NCBI GenBank assembly: GCA_965212145.1
Contig: CBDBUY010000002.1
Coordinates: 62,001-126,000, forward strand
Source: JAAEPI01 sp965212145
GTDB taxonomy: Bacteria; Bacteroidota; Bacteroidia; Cytophagales; Cyclobacteriaceae
Reading direction: 5' to 3'
Length of the DNA: 64,000 nucleotides
The notes beneath the pieces were generated by a model. It saw only the letters and a list, made by a program, of their open reading frames with translations. It had not been told where the DNA came from and did no database searches. Both the position numbers and the translations under genes were made by a program. Shown here piece by piece: positions 24,456 to 33,999 of this stretch (position 1 is the first letter of the stretch; each line of letters opens with the position of its first letter).

Positions 24456-25766
24456 TTATCCGAAGATCAGCTTGTTACTCAGCCGATTGAATCTCACCAT
24501 ATGGAAAACCGCCGCAAAGGTCAGTCCTACTGAAAGTGCAATCCAAACGCCGTTTACTCCCCAGCCAACAGGAAAGGCCAGGATATAGCCCATCGGAAGG
24601 GCAAGCACCCAGTACGCAACAAACGTGATCCAGGTTGGGTATTTCACATCTTTCAGCCCTCTCAATACACCAAGCCCCACAGCCTGCAGACCATCCGAAA
24701 TCTGAAACGCTGCACTGATAACTAGCAGGACAGCTGCAATTGAGATCACCGTTGGTTCGTCCACATACCATGTCGGTAGATAATTCCTAAAAACAATGAA
24801 CATCACACCCCAAAAGGCCATGAAAGCTCCAGCCAGCCCGAAGCTTGTGAACCCAGCCATTCGAAGATTGGGCTTATCCTTCAGGCCAAGTTGGTTACCA
24901 ATTCTTATGGTAGATGCGGCAGCTATTCCTGTGGCAGCCATGTATGTAATCGCACTCAGGTTCAAAGCGATATTGTGTGCGGCCTGGGCCTCTGCTCCAA
25001 TCCAACCAACCATGATTCCCGCTCCACCAAATGCGCCCACCTCGAAGATGTATTGAAGGCCTGAAGGAATCCCGATTTTGAGCATTTGCTTTATTCCGGC
25101 CCATTCGAATTGCCACTTAAACCCTGTCATTTTACTCCAAATCAGTATGATGATCAGGAGGACCATTGGAATCCGGGAAAGTAATGTCGCAAGCCCGGCT
25201 CCATACAAGCCCATCGGTTCGAATCCCAGATTCCCAAAAATGAACACCCAGTTTAAAAAGACATTCAGCAGGTTTGCTACAATGGAGACGACCATTGGAC
25301 TTTTAGTGTCAGACAGCCCTTCAGAAAATTGCCTGAAGGTTTGGAAGAGGGTAACTAAAAAAATCGACCCAGACATGATCTGAAGGTACGACTTGGCTTC
25401 ATCAGCTACCGCAGGTTCTTGACCGAAGTAATCCAAAAAGAAACTGGCAGTAAATCCCAGTATCGCCAAAATCACCCCAAGCCCGGTATTCATCAGAAAT
25501 CCGTTTTGCAGATATTTCAGCAATTGGGATTTATTATTTGGATCCTCGGCCGCAACCAATGGCGTCATGGCATAACTCACGCCGATTCCGAATAGCAATA
25601 AGATCGTATAAATGGCATTCGCAAAAGTTGCTGCAGCTAAGGGTACGACTCCAACGCGACCCACCATCATGCTGTCTGCAACACTCACCATGATGTGCCC
25701 AAGTTGTCCAATCACCACCGGATAGGCCAAGACGACATTTTTACGAAGGTGTTCTTTGAGGGTCAC
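24456..25766 (-). CDS. MATE-family efflux transporter
   Basis: This 436-aa membrane protein belongs to the MATE family (NorM branch) of Na+- or H+-coupled multidrug exporters. It has twelve hydrophobic helices in two halves, with VSVADSMMVGRVG in helix 1 and the related QAVGLGVLRGLKDVKYP in the C-terminal half. The start is GTG at 25766, the first codon of the conserved ...HLRKNVVLAYPVVIGQLGH stretch. It has no neighbour on its strand within 80 bp and is probably transcribed alone. The substrate is unknown. Confidence 0.93.
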   Translation of the reverse strand: MTLKEHLRKNVVLAYPVVIGQLGHIMVSVADSMMVGRVGVVPLAAATFANAIYTILLLFGIGVSYAMTPLVAAEDPNNKSQLLKYLQNGFLMNTGLGVILAILGFTASFFLDYFGQEPAVADEAKSYLQIMSGSIFLVTLFQTFRQFSEGLSDTKSPMVVSIVANLLNVFLNWVFIFGNLGFEPMGLYGAGLATLLSRIPMVLLIIILIWSKMTGFKWQFEWAGIKQMLKIGIPSGLQYIFEVGAFGGAGIMVGWIGAEAQAAHNIALNLSAITYMAATGIAAASTIRIGNQLGLKDKPNLRMAGFTSFGLAGAFMAFWGVMFIVFRNYLPTWYVDEPTVISIAAVLLVISAAFQISDGLQAVGLGVLRGLKDVKYPTWITFVAYWVLALPMGYILAFPVGWGVNGVWIALSVGLTFAAVFHMVRFNRLSNKLIFG

Positions 25767-25846
25767 TGAGGATGCGAAGCTAGGTATCTATCGCATATTC
25801 CTATACAAACTAGAAAAGCAACTTAATGACAATGATAAATGCCTAA

Positions 25847-28800
25847 CTAGCGTTTGAGTCTAAATTCCCAAGTTTCTTCTCTGACCTTCAGAATTAACAA
25901 ATAAAATCCGCTATCCATGTTGGGAATCTCTTGACTCAGAGTCGCGTTTAATTCTTCGAGCGTTCCGAAGTTCCTGAACAACTCTCGACCATTTAAATCA
26001 AACATCTCAGACATAATTTGAACCTCAGGATCTAGGTTGATTTCAACTCGCGTGTTCCGAGTAATGGGATTCGGAAAAATTCTCGCTTCAGAGAGGGCTG
26101 AAGTACGAACCGAAATAATATCACTCCATTCAAATTGTCCATCGAAATCTACCTGTCTCAATCTATAGAACAAGATGTCATATCCATGATTGAAGTCTAT
26201 AAAATTGTAATAGCTAATTTCATTAGTGGTTCCCTGACCTAAAACGACTCCTATTTTATTAAACTCGTCACCATCTGTAGACCTGTAAACCTCAAAATAG
26301 TCGTTGTTTAACTCGGAAGCTGTCACCCATGTCAACTGCACCTGTGACCTCTTCGAGTTTCCTTTGAATTCAATCAGCTCTACAGGTAATGGATTATCTG
26401 TAGATGTACTGGCTAAGGTAAACTCACTGAATTCCGTGAAATTATTCGTGGAAGTAATTGAGCCACTAGGAGCTGCTGTTCCTGTACCTCCAAGGTCGTT
26501 CCAAGTTCCGGCTCCATCTTCTTTTGCGATTCGTAAATCATTGACCTCTTCGACCTCATCATACGCGGTGTAATCAAAGGTGACAGTGCCATTTAAAATG
26601 ACCACAGATGACCCTTTACTGATGTCCCAATAGCTCAATCCAGATACATGATTTAAAGTGCCTGGAATAGTATTAGAGGATGGGGCTGTTGGGAAGTATT
26701 CAACTGTGTAGGGGGTATTGGTTGCGTCAGCCTGTAAGACGGTTAGCTCTGCACGATGCATTTCGTCATTTTTCCCCACGGGATATTCAAGCGTTGTATT
26801 CAGTGCTATATTAACACGCTGAATAAGAGGCCCGTCAATAAAACTACCTGCCACGAATGACAGTGTTGAATTGGCATCCATATCAATTATGTTCGTTGCA
26901 TCGGTCACTACCTGACCGTCTGTTAAAGTCATAGAATTTGTCACGTTGATTGGCTTCTGGACCAACACCGCATTACCGGATAAGGAATTATCAAAAGTGA
27001 GATTATAAAATCGCTCGGGTCCATTTCCAGCTATAGTTTGCTCATCTATCCCATCGAAGGTTACCGTCCCCATCTGCTCCATAAATGGATCCGCGGCTAC
27101 ACTGTTACAAGTCCAGTTTCCTGCCAGTGTAATTGTATAATTGTTTGCCGCGGTAGTTTCGAGAGCCCCTGTGCCTGTAATCAGTAAATCTCCATCTATG
27201 TCTGTATTGGATTGAAGAGTTTTAGTGCCGGTTCCGCCGATTGTTAAATTGAAATATTGATTACCAGTTGGGACTTTCACGTTTTGAGCAGCACCACTGT
27301 AATTCACTGTGTTCCCATTTGCTGAGGCCGTGAGCGTCCCATTATCCAGGAGCGCGCCCGCAACTTCCAAAGTTGAGTTTGCACCATTGGTCCAAAAATT
27401 AGTTGCATCAACTCCAACCAAGTCGATATCAATAGTAACACTGCCGTTGCTGGTTATAGAAATCCCTCCAGTTCCAAATTGGAAATCAGCATTGGAGACA
27501 GAAAGAACAGCAGTTGAAGAAATAGTTTTATTACCACCTGTAATTTGAACTGATCCAACGCCCATGCCATTGCTTGGACTTATAGTCCCTATCCCACCTA
27601 TTTCAGAACCCACTCCGGATATAATGACATTTAAGGCAGAGTTGACTGTAGGAGTCGTGATGCTTCCATTAACAGTCAGATCACCATCTATCGTCAATGT
27701 TCTATCCGTCGCATCCATAGCCAGTGTACCTCCCGCATCGACTATTAGGTTATTCACTGTATAATCATCGTCCATGGAAATCGTATGTCCATTTTGAATT
27801 TGAGGATTGTCACCGTTTCCAGGTACGCAGATGCAATCCCAGCTATTTGGGTCGCTCCAGTCCCCAGAGACAACATTGCTTTTTATCACAACATATTTAT
27901 CAACATTAATTGTCACCGGATTCGTCACTGTACAACCGGGAGCTTGGGCAGTCACGCTGAGTTGTCCAGTACCCGCAGAACCCCAATCCACTGTGACACT
28001 ATTTAAATCTACTCCCGAAGAGGCGCTCGTAATAGTGCCGCCGTTAATGGTCCAGGAATAGGTGTAACCTGACCTCAAGTCAACGGAGTATGCCACTCCA
28101 GTTTCATTTTCAGGTACCACACGATCTCCATTGATTGTGGATGGTGCAATGCTGTTAATATTCACACCCGTTGTAGCCGTTTCTGATACCGTGCATGAGT
28201 TCATAACAAATAGAGAAACAGAACCTTCTTGAGCCGTGTTACTCCAATTGATCGTCACAGTGCCGGTTCCTTGCCCACTGGCAATGCTTCCGCCCACTGC
28301 TGACCATGTATAATCCGTCAAGCCAGTGGTGGAACTGGTAATCGAATAGGTGTCACCTGTATCGCCCTTGCACACATCCGTCACGCCAGTGAATGTTGGG
28401 GTTGATGGTGGTGTACAATTTGTATTGTCCCCAAAGGCATATTGAGCTGCCATGGTTGTTAGTCCGCTTCGTTTGGCTTCCTCACTTGCGGCAGCTACAT
28501 GGCTGCCTTCCACTACCCAGTCATCCGAGGAGCTTGCTCGGACTAAAAGTCGAGTGTCTGCATCTATCGTAAAAGAGGAAAACCCAGCTCCAGTGAGCTC
28601 TAAATCATAGGATGTGCCTGAGGTAAATCCATTATTAACTTGTGCATCCCAATATCCTTCAACAAATGTGTTGTAGATGGTCTCAGCTCCGTCAGTCAAG
28701 CTAAGACCCTCTGACCCTGGATTACTCTGGACAAATTGCAAACAAAGTGTACCGTCTGATTTCGTCACATCAGAGAGGGTGATTTCTGCAGGTCGATAGA

Positions 28801-31800
28801 ATTCAGAGGTCCCGATGGGAAACAGCAATTGCGTCGTTGTGAGGTTATCAATCCATCGCTCAAACTGCCCATCCACGATTCCATCAGTATAAACTAGTGA
28901 TCCTTCGTTGGCAGCTGAGGTTCCCAATGTGAGTTTATTCGTTCCTGTAGCCACGACCCCACTGGTAAGAGTGAAAGAATTAGAAGAGGTGACATTGCTA
29001 GCGAGGGTCACATTGTCACTGGCTTTGTTAATTACCAGATCATAAAAAGTTTCCCCGGTCAAACTGGAAATAGTCTGAGCCTTGGTTCCAGTGAAGGTAA
29101 CTGTTTGCGTTCCTTCAGTGAATGTTCCTAAATTATTCCATCTACCCTCTATGACCAGATCGTTGGCATTTGAGGCTACATCAAAATCTCCACTACTGAT
29201 GGTAAGGTCGCCAAGAATCGTAAGGTCATCCTGAGTGCTATTGTCTATCGATCCTGAAAGAATAAGATTATAATACTTGGCATTTAAAGGAGTAGTAATT
29301 GTAGCACCGAGAGGATCCGTTGTAGCGTACTCCACCGTATTATTTTCTGCCGAAGCTTTTAAAATCCCTTTTGTAGAAAAAATTTCACCACCTACTTTCA
29401 AGTAGGAACCTTCTGCATTAAGCCATATTGAATCATCTCCTTTACCCTCTATGTTGTCATTGAAGGTGATTGAACCATTATTTGTTACAATTTTTTTATC
29501 ATCGACCTCTACATTTCCAATTATCAGTAGGTCAGCCGTTGATTCTATGCTGACTTCACCTTTGATTTTCAATGCCAAGTCACCAGAACAGCTTAAGGTT
29601 CCCGAGCCATCAAGCGTTGATCCAGCACCCCCCTTGAACTCAACTGCTTTATTACCGGTGTTTCCGGTAATAGTGCCATTCAATATGAGATTACCATTAA
29701 CCTTTAGTTTGTTATCATCCTGATTAATCACTCCACCAGCATCCACTGTTACATTCTGAATATCTACGTCTCCTGTCAGAGTCACCCGATGACCATCAAG
29801 AATATTTACGCTTTGAAATTCAGTTGGTTCGCAATTACAGTCCCAGGTATTTGGATCATCCCAGTCTCCAGTTTGGACACTGAGTGTATTCTTATAAATC
29901 TCAACAGATAGTGTGACTGCATCAGAGTCGGGAGAACAACTGCTGCTTGCAACTACACTTACTGTTCCTAATCCTGCGTCATTCCAATCGACAGTAATAA
30001 TATTAGTTGTACCTCCTGACACTTGAGTACCCCCTGTGATTGTCCAAGTGTATGTATAGCCGGCATTACTTTCCACAGAATACGTCACTCCTGTTTGATC
30101 CTCCGCTACGTTAGTACTTCCCGTGATTACTGATGTTGGCAGGGTATTGATATTCACCGGAAGATCCACATCGTCGCTTCTTGTACATCCATTTTCCTCA
30201 TAAACATTAACATTCCCAACCATGCCTGTGGCTCCCCAATCGATATTCACGCTATTCACGTCAACTCCTGAGGAGGCTCCAGAAATGGTTCCGCCGGTTA
30301 CACTCCAATAGTATGTATTCCCAGAATTTAATGTTACCGAATAAGTGGATCCAGTGTCCCCTGTGCATACTTCACTGCTCCCCGTAATCGCGAATGTGAT
30401 TGGAGCAGTGCAATTAGTGTCATCAGCTAAGGCAAAATCCGAAGACAGAGAGGTCAAAGCTGTTCGCTTGGCTACATTTCCAATGGCACTGGCATGTGAA
30501 CCTTCAGCCACCCAGTCACTTGAGGTGTTGTCCCTTCGAAGTATCCTTGTAGCAGCCTCAACAGAAAATGAAGTCATTCCCGTAGCGGTCAAATCCAGAT
30601 CAAAACCTGATCCCGCATCAAAGCTGTTGTCTGATGATAACCTCCAAAACCCTTCCACAAAAGTGTTGTAAACGGTCGTAGCTCCATCTGTTAAACTGAG
30701 GCCTGAGTTACCGGGATTTGATTCAACAAACTCTATTGTAACCGTCCCGCCTGTTTTGGAGATATCTGTAAATGTCGGTTCTGCCGGAACGTAGAGAGCG
30801 GAGGTGCCTACAGGGAATAGCAATTTTGATACGGTGGTTGCCGCTATCCAGCGTTCAAATCCTCCGATTACGCTTCCCGAGGTGTGGCTTAAAGTTCCTT
30901 CGTTTGTTGTGGCGTCCCCAAGGGTCAGTACATTGACTCCAGTATTTACATTTCCTGAAGTCATTGTGAGGGTGTTGGTGACCGATGCGTCATCATGCAA
31001 AATCAATGTTCCAGAAGCTTTGTTGATCGTTAAATCGTAAAATATTTCACCATTGGAATTTGAGATGGTCTGCTCAGTACTTCCATCGAATGTTACCATT
31101 GAATTATTGGGAATAAATGTGCCGGAATTACTCCAGTTGCCTTCTACAGTGAGATCGAAATTATTTCCTGGATCAGTGTCAAGAGTACTTGAGATTGTTA
31201 AATCACCCAGAATGGTTAAATCCCCTAGCATCGTTTTCACGAGAGACCCGGCTAACTGCAGATTATAATAAGAATTAGCTAACGGTATGGTGATATCGGT
31301 ATCACCCTGTTCTGCATAGATGACTGTGTTTCCGGGAGCACTGGCATTGAGGGTTCCTCCGTTTTTCATGATATCCTTCAAGGATATTAATGTTGAGCCT
31401 GCCGCATTTGTCCAAGTATCTGTAGCTCCATTGTCTTTGAGTTCTTTGGTGGTGATGTTCCCATTATTGGTAACTGTACTACCACCGCTTAGGACGAAAT
31501 CATCGGTGATCGATAGGTTCGTTCCGACTAGAATATCTACAGTAGCACTGGTCATTACTTCCATCTCTTTATCACTGTAGTGATTTCCCGTACCGGACAA
31601 GTCCACTCCATCGTTTAGAATCGTTTTCTTTTTTCCCTGTCTCTCACCATTTAGAATCAATGCGGAGGTGATGGTCAATTCGCCACTATTATCATCATCC
31701 AAAATTCCGCCTGCGTTTACAATGAGGGTCGCAACTGTGACATCTGCCGTGAGTTTGACAATATGATCACGGCTAATTCTGACCTTATCCGTAGCGGTCG

Positions 31801-32164
31801 GAGTGCCTGGGTCGCCTAGCCATGTGCCGGCATCACTCCAGTTTCCAGATTGATCAGATATGTACGCAGGGGTAACAGTCCCTGATAACGTCAGTACACT
31901 TCCATCAAAATGAAATTCACCATCATCATTAATTGTTAGATCGTTGACGGTTCTCGCAGCTGTGAGTGTAACCACGTGATTTGCTGATACAACGGCATTA
32001 TCGGTATTAGCTGGCCAATCCGTGCCCTGTATTCCGGGACTTGTATTTCCCCAAGTAGCTCCATCGTTCCAATTGCCAGATTCAACGGAGGTGAAAGTTG
32101 TTTGAGATCTCAATTGTGCGGATAAGCACATGAAAACCCCTATTGCAGCGATAATTTTGCCCAT
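25847..32164 (-). CDS. Giant T9SS-exported repeat protein with PKD-like domains
   Basis: This 2105-aa secreted protein has a signal peptide (1-20) and three macro-repeats of about 500-660 residues. Each begins with a W-box (SGNWSDAGTW 106-115, TGDWDDPNTW 765-774, SGDWSDPNSW 1433-1442; an extra one at 29-38), followed by beta-ladder repeats (GDLTILGDLTIS at 314-325 and 979-990), a FERWI ... LLFPVGTS block (436-455; 1101-1120) and, in the first two copies, two PKD-like domains (about 588-755 and 1254-1422) ending in VNxDWG strands. The third copy has no PKD pair. A C-terminal Fn3-like part (1925-2020) and a type A T9SS sorting domain (2028-2105, IFPNP ... GFYLLILKVREE) complete it. It is probably a large surface adhesin. 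Two perfect candidates for control lie upstream: a -7 box and an 18-bp palindrome. Confidence 0.95.
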   Translation of the reverse strand: MGKIIAAIGVFMCLSAQLRSQTTFTSVESGNWNDGATWGNTSPGIQGTDWPANTDNAVVSANHVVTLTAARTVNDLTINDDGEFHFDGSVLTLSGTVTPAYISDQSGNWSDAGTWLGDPGTPTATDKVRISRDHIVKLTADVTVATLIVNAGGILDDDNSGELTITSALILNGERQGKKKTILNDGVDLSGTGNHYSDKEMEVMTSATVDILVGTNLSITDDFVLSGGSTVTNNGNITTKELKDNGATDTWTNAAGSTLISLKDIMKNGGTLNASAPGNTVIYAEQGDTDITIPLANSYYNLQLAGSLVKTMLGDLTILGDLTISSTLDTDPGNNFDLTVEGNWSNSGTFIPNNSMVTFDGSTEQTISNSNGEIFYDLTINKASGTLILHDDASVTNTLTMTSGNVNTGVNVLTLGDATTNEGTLSHTSGSVIGGFERWIAATTVSKLLFPVGTSALYVPAEPTFTDISKTGGTVTIEFVESNPGNSGLSLTDGATTVYNTFVEGFWRLSSDNSFDAGSGFDLDLTATGMTSFSVEAATRILRRDNTSSDWVAEGSHASAIGNVAKRTALTSLSSDFALADDTNCTAPITFAITGSSEVCTGDTGSTYSVTLNSGNTYYWSVTGGTISGASSGVDVNSVNIDWGATGMVGNVNVYEENGCTRSDDVDLPVNINTLPTSVITGSTNVAEDQTGVTYSVESNAGYTYTWTITGGTQVSGGTTNIITVDWNDAGLGTVSVVASSSCSPDSDAVTLSVEIYKNTLSVQTGDWDDPNTWDCNCEPTEFQSVNILDGHRVTLTGDVDIQNVTVDAGGVINQDDNKLKVNGNLILNGTITGNTGNKAVEFKGGAGSTLDGSGTLSCSGDLALKIKGEVSIESTADLLIIGNVEVDDKKIVTNNGSITFNDNIEGKGDDSIWLNAEGSYLKVGGEIFSTKGILKASAENNTVEYATTDPLGATITTPLNAKYYNLILSGSIDNSTQDDLTILGDLTISSGDFDVASNANDLVIEGRWNNLGTFTEGTQTVTFTGTKAQTISSLTGETFYDLVINKASDNVTLASNVTSSNSFTLTSGVVATGTNKLTLGTSAANEGSLVYTDGIVDGQFERWIDNLTTTQLLFPIGTSEFYRPAEITLSDVTKSDGTLCLQFVQSNPGSEGLSLTDGAETIYNTFVEGYWDAQVNNGFTSGTSYDLELTGAGFSSFTIDADTRLLVRASSSDDWVVEGSHVAAASEEAKRSGLTTMAAQYAFGDNTNCTPPSTPTFTGVTDVCKGDTGDTYSITSSTTGLTDYTWSAVGGSIASGQGTGTVTINWSNTAQEGSVSLFVMNSCTVSETATTGVNINSIAPSTINGDRVVPENETGVAYSVDLRSGYTYSWTINGGTITSASSGVDLNSVTVDWGSAGTGQLSVTAQAPGCTVTNPVTINVDKYVVIKSNVVSGDWSDPNSWDCICVPGNGDNPQIQNGHTISMDDDYTVNNLIVDAGGTLAMDATDRTLTIDGDLTVNGSITTPTVNSALNVIISGVGSEIGGIGTISPSNGMGVGSVQITGGNKTISSTAVLSVSNADFQFGTGGISITSNGSVTIDIDLVGVDATNFWTNGANSTLEVAGALLDNGTLTASANGNTVNYSGAAQNVKVPTGNQYFNLTIGGTGTKTLQSNTDIDGDLLITGTGALETTAANNYTITLAGNWTCNSVAADPFMEQMGTVTFDGIDEQTIAGNGPERFYNLTFDNSLSGNAVLVQKPINVTNSMTLTDGQVVTDATNIIDMDANSTLSFVAGSFIDGPLIQRVNIALNTTLEYPVGKNDEMHRAELTVLQADATNTPYTVEYFPTAPSSNTIPGTLNHVSGLSYWDISKGSSVVILNGTVTFDYTAYDEVEEVNDLRIAKEDGAGTWNDLGGTGTAAPSGSITSTNNFTEFSEFTLASTSTDNPLPVELIEFKGNSKRSQVQLTWVTASELNNDYFEVYRSTDGDEFNKIGVVLGQGTTNEISYYNFIDFNHGYDILFYRLRQVDFDGQFEWSDIISVRTSALSEARIFPNPITRNTRVEINLDPEVQIMSEMFDLNGRELFRNFGTLEELNATLSQEIPNMDSGFYLLILKVREETWEFRLKR

Positions 32165-32186
32165 GTTTTCAAAAGTGTGCGAACGT

Positions 32187-32194
32187 CAAAAGTA
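32187..32194 (-). promoter_or_regulatory. Candidate -7 box for the giant T9SS gene
   Basis: TACTTTTG on the minus strand matches TAnnTTTG exactly and ends 22 bp before the start codon. No good TTG is found at the expected distance, which may mean activator dependence. Confidence 0.5.
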
Positions 32195-32218
32195 CAGATA
32201 AACCTAATTAAACTTATA

Positions 32219-32236
32219 TTTTCACTTAAGTGAAAA
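32219..32236. promoter_or_regulatory. Perfect 18-bp palindrome TTTTCACTTAAGTGAAAA
   Basis: An uninterrupted 18-bp palindrome centred about 63 bp before the start of the 2105-aa protein and 24 bp upstream of the -7 box, just beyond the -33 position. This is the usual place for a dimeric activator; as DNA it could also be a repressor site. Confidence 0.55.
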
Positions 32237-32311
32237 GGCATTTATACAAAAAATAAGGTATGTTCGACTAATAGTATTTACCTGTCGACGAGTGAATTGT
32301 TTTGGATAATG

Positions 32312-33856
32312 TCAGCTGATGATTGGGTGCTGTGAGACTTTATTCTTAATCACTTCCATAATCGACCTGCCTTCAATCTTCGACTCCAACCAGGAGACCA
32401 TATCGAAATACACAAATCCCCGTTCGTACGGATCGTCCTGAATCTCCAGCATTCGCTCTTTGAGTCCCTTGAATCGCTCAATTACCTCTTCTTCTGTCAA
32501 TGTCGGCTGCAACCCTCGCAGGAAATTCAAGACCAATCGCTGATATTCAAGCAGGTCGTCCCGTTTCAGCAAGTAGCGATACGTCGAGCGGATGGAATAC
32601 TGGACCAAATCCGTATCACCCAATTCGTACTGACAAATCAAATTCAAAATCCTTGCAAACCCATTGATGTCTTCCCGAAGGTCGACTTCTCTGGATGTGA
32701 GGACTTTATTCAACCAAAAAACTGCTTTGCTAAAATCACTGTTCCCAAAGTACAGGCAGGCTGTTTTGTAGAAAAGGATCACCCTTGAGTGCGCATCGAG
32801 TTGGTTGATAAAACCCTCGAGTCCGGAAGAAAGCCGCTCTATGAGCTCCACCCCACGATCAAACTCACCACTCAGAAACATACTATTGAACTCATGTACG
32901 AATGTGTACTTGAGCATCTTCAGTCGGATGTTTTCATTGTACATTGAAGGGTGCAATTTGTTTAATGTGCGAAGTTCTTTTTTCGTGTCTTGAAATTCGT
33001 GATACAGTTGGAGCTTGTTTTGAGCAATGAGCAGGTAATTCAACGCCGTAATGTAGCTCTCCAAACCCACCCGCTGTAATACCTTCTTATTCTTGAAAAT
33101 GGCCACCCATTTCTCCGCATAGCGCATTCCTTGTTCGAAATTCTGAATGAAGAAATAGTACCCGATATAGAGGTGATATAGGTTTATCCGCTCAGTAACT
33201 GACAACTTGCCCTCGGTGACCAAAGGCAGGTTGGACGTGAAAATGGATTCGATTTGTCGAAATTCTTTTTCGTTCTTGATGTAGCCCGTCTTTCGGTATA
33301 ACGCTTGCAATTTCGCTTGCAGGTTAGAGAATGTATTGATGTTATTGATGCGCTCGCTAACCTCTCTCACTTTGTTTACAACCTCGTCCACATAGTGCTG
33401 ATTTTCCCTATCAAGCGTGTGATTGAGTACTTGCTTTTGCCATTTGAGAATCACCAATTGCAATTCCAGGTTGTCCGTTTCGTTGGCCAGTTTTTCCGCC
33501 TTTTTCAAACGTTTGGCGCATTGCTGGTATAGACTCTTGTTGAACAAAATCTGAGCTTCATCGATCAATTCCCTAATCTCAATACTCGGTACTGACTTGA
33601 GTGAAAAATCTCGCAGTGACTTGAGTATTTTGGCGTACAAATGGGCCTTGAGATTCGAGAACTGACCAGGGTCAAAATCAGGCTCTGTAAGAAGAATCGC
33701 CTCCTCATCAAATTCCTTTTGAGACTCCATCAATTCAAAAAGCCGCAAGAATTTCTTGTCACCCGCACTCGATTGCGACAATCTGAAGTACCGTTTTTCA
33801 CTCTTTGAAAGTGACTTCACTAAGGTGAACAGGGTATCAGATCGATTTTTAGACAT
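32312..33856 (-). CDS. Conserved helical protein of unknown function
   Basis: This 514-aa cytoplasmic protein has no signal peptide or membrane segment and is almost entirely alpha-helical. The N-terminus (LVKSLSKSEKRYFRLSQSSAGDKKFLRLFELMESQ) resembles a conserved Bacteroidetes family of unknown role; the rest reads as irregular TPR-like helix pairs (for example YFFIQNFEQGMRYAEKW and CLYFGNSDFSKAVFWLNKVL). A repeat scaffold or regulator is plausible, which is inference. It is divergent from leuA, with a 143-bp intergenic stretch, but nothing ties it to amino acid synthesis. Confidence 0.78.
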   Translation of the reverse strand: MSKNRSDTLFTLVKSLSKSEKRYFRLSQSSAGDKKFLRLFELMESQKEFDEEAILLTEPDFDPGQFSNLKAHLYAKILKSLRDFSLKSVPSIEIRELIDEAQILFNKSLYQQCAKRLKKAEKLANETDNLELQLVILKWQKQVLNHTLDRENQHYVDEVVNKVREVSERINNINTFSNLQAKLQALYRKTGYIKNEKEFRQIESIFTSNLPLVTEGKLSVTERINLYHLYIGYYFFIQNFEQGMRYAEKWVAIFKNKKVLQRVGLESYITALNYLLIAQNKLQLYHEFQDTKKELRTLNKLHPSMYNENIRLKMLKYTFVHEFNSMFLSGEFDRGVELIERLSSGLEGFINQLDAHSRVILFYKTACLYFGNSDFSKAVFWLNKVLTSREVDLREDINGFARILNLICQYELGDTDLVQYSIRSTYRYLLKRDDLLEYQRLVLNFLRGLQPTLTEEEVIERFKGLKERMLEIQDDPYERGFVYFDMVSWLESKIEGRSIMEVIKNKVSQHPIIS

Positions 33857-33942
33857 TGTAGTTAAAACACTAAATTATTTAATTCTAAACACATAAGAAT
33901 ATTTTTTAAATTTTTAGAAATCGTATTTAATCAATTAATAGG

Positions 33943-33975
33943 TTCGATATGGCCTATAAGAGGTGTCTACTTTTG
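33943..33975 (+). promoter_or_regulatory. Promoter of the leu-ilv operon
   Basis: TTCG (33943-33946), 21 bp, TACTTTTG (33968-33975) fits the Bacteroidetes type with one mismatch in the upstream box. It leaves a leader of about 20 nt before the leuA ATG at 34000 and therefore no room for an attenuator peptide; an in-frame ATG at 33949 lies inside the promoter. Confidence 0.65.
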
Positions 33976-33999
33976 AGGCTCGATAAACCCAATAAAACC

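Noticed and set aside
22799..25766. TetA-like MFS and MATE genes as a drug-resistance island
   Set aside because: No transposase, integrase, repeats or change in sequence style surround them; they look like resident transporter genes.
25847..32164. Repeated sequence that could look like a CRISPR or tandem-repeat array
   Set aside because: The repeats are degenerate at the DNA level, keep the reading frame and correspond to protein units hundreds of residues long; there are no short identical repeats with spacers.
33949..33999. Earlier ATG start for leuA
   Set aside because: It lies upstream of the -7 promoter box and adds residues not seen in LeuA; the conserved MDNRIQIFDTTLRDGE begins at 34000.
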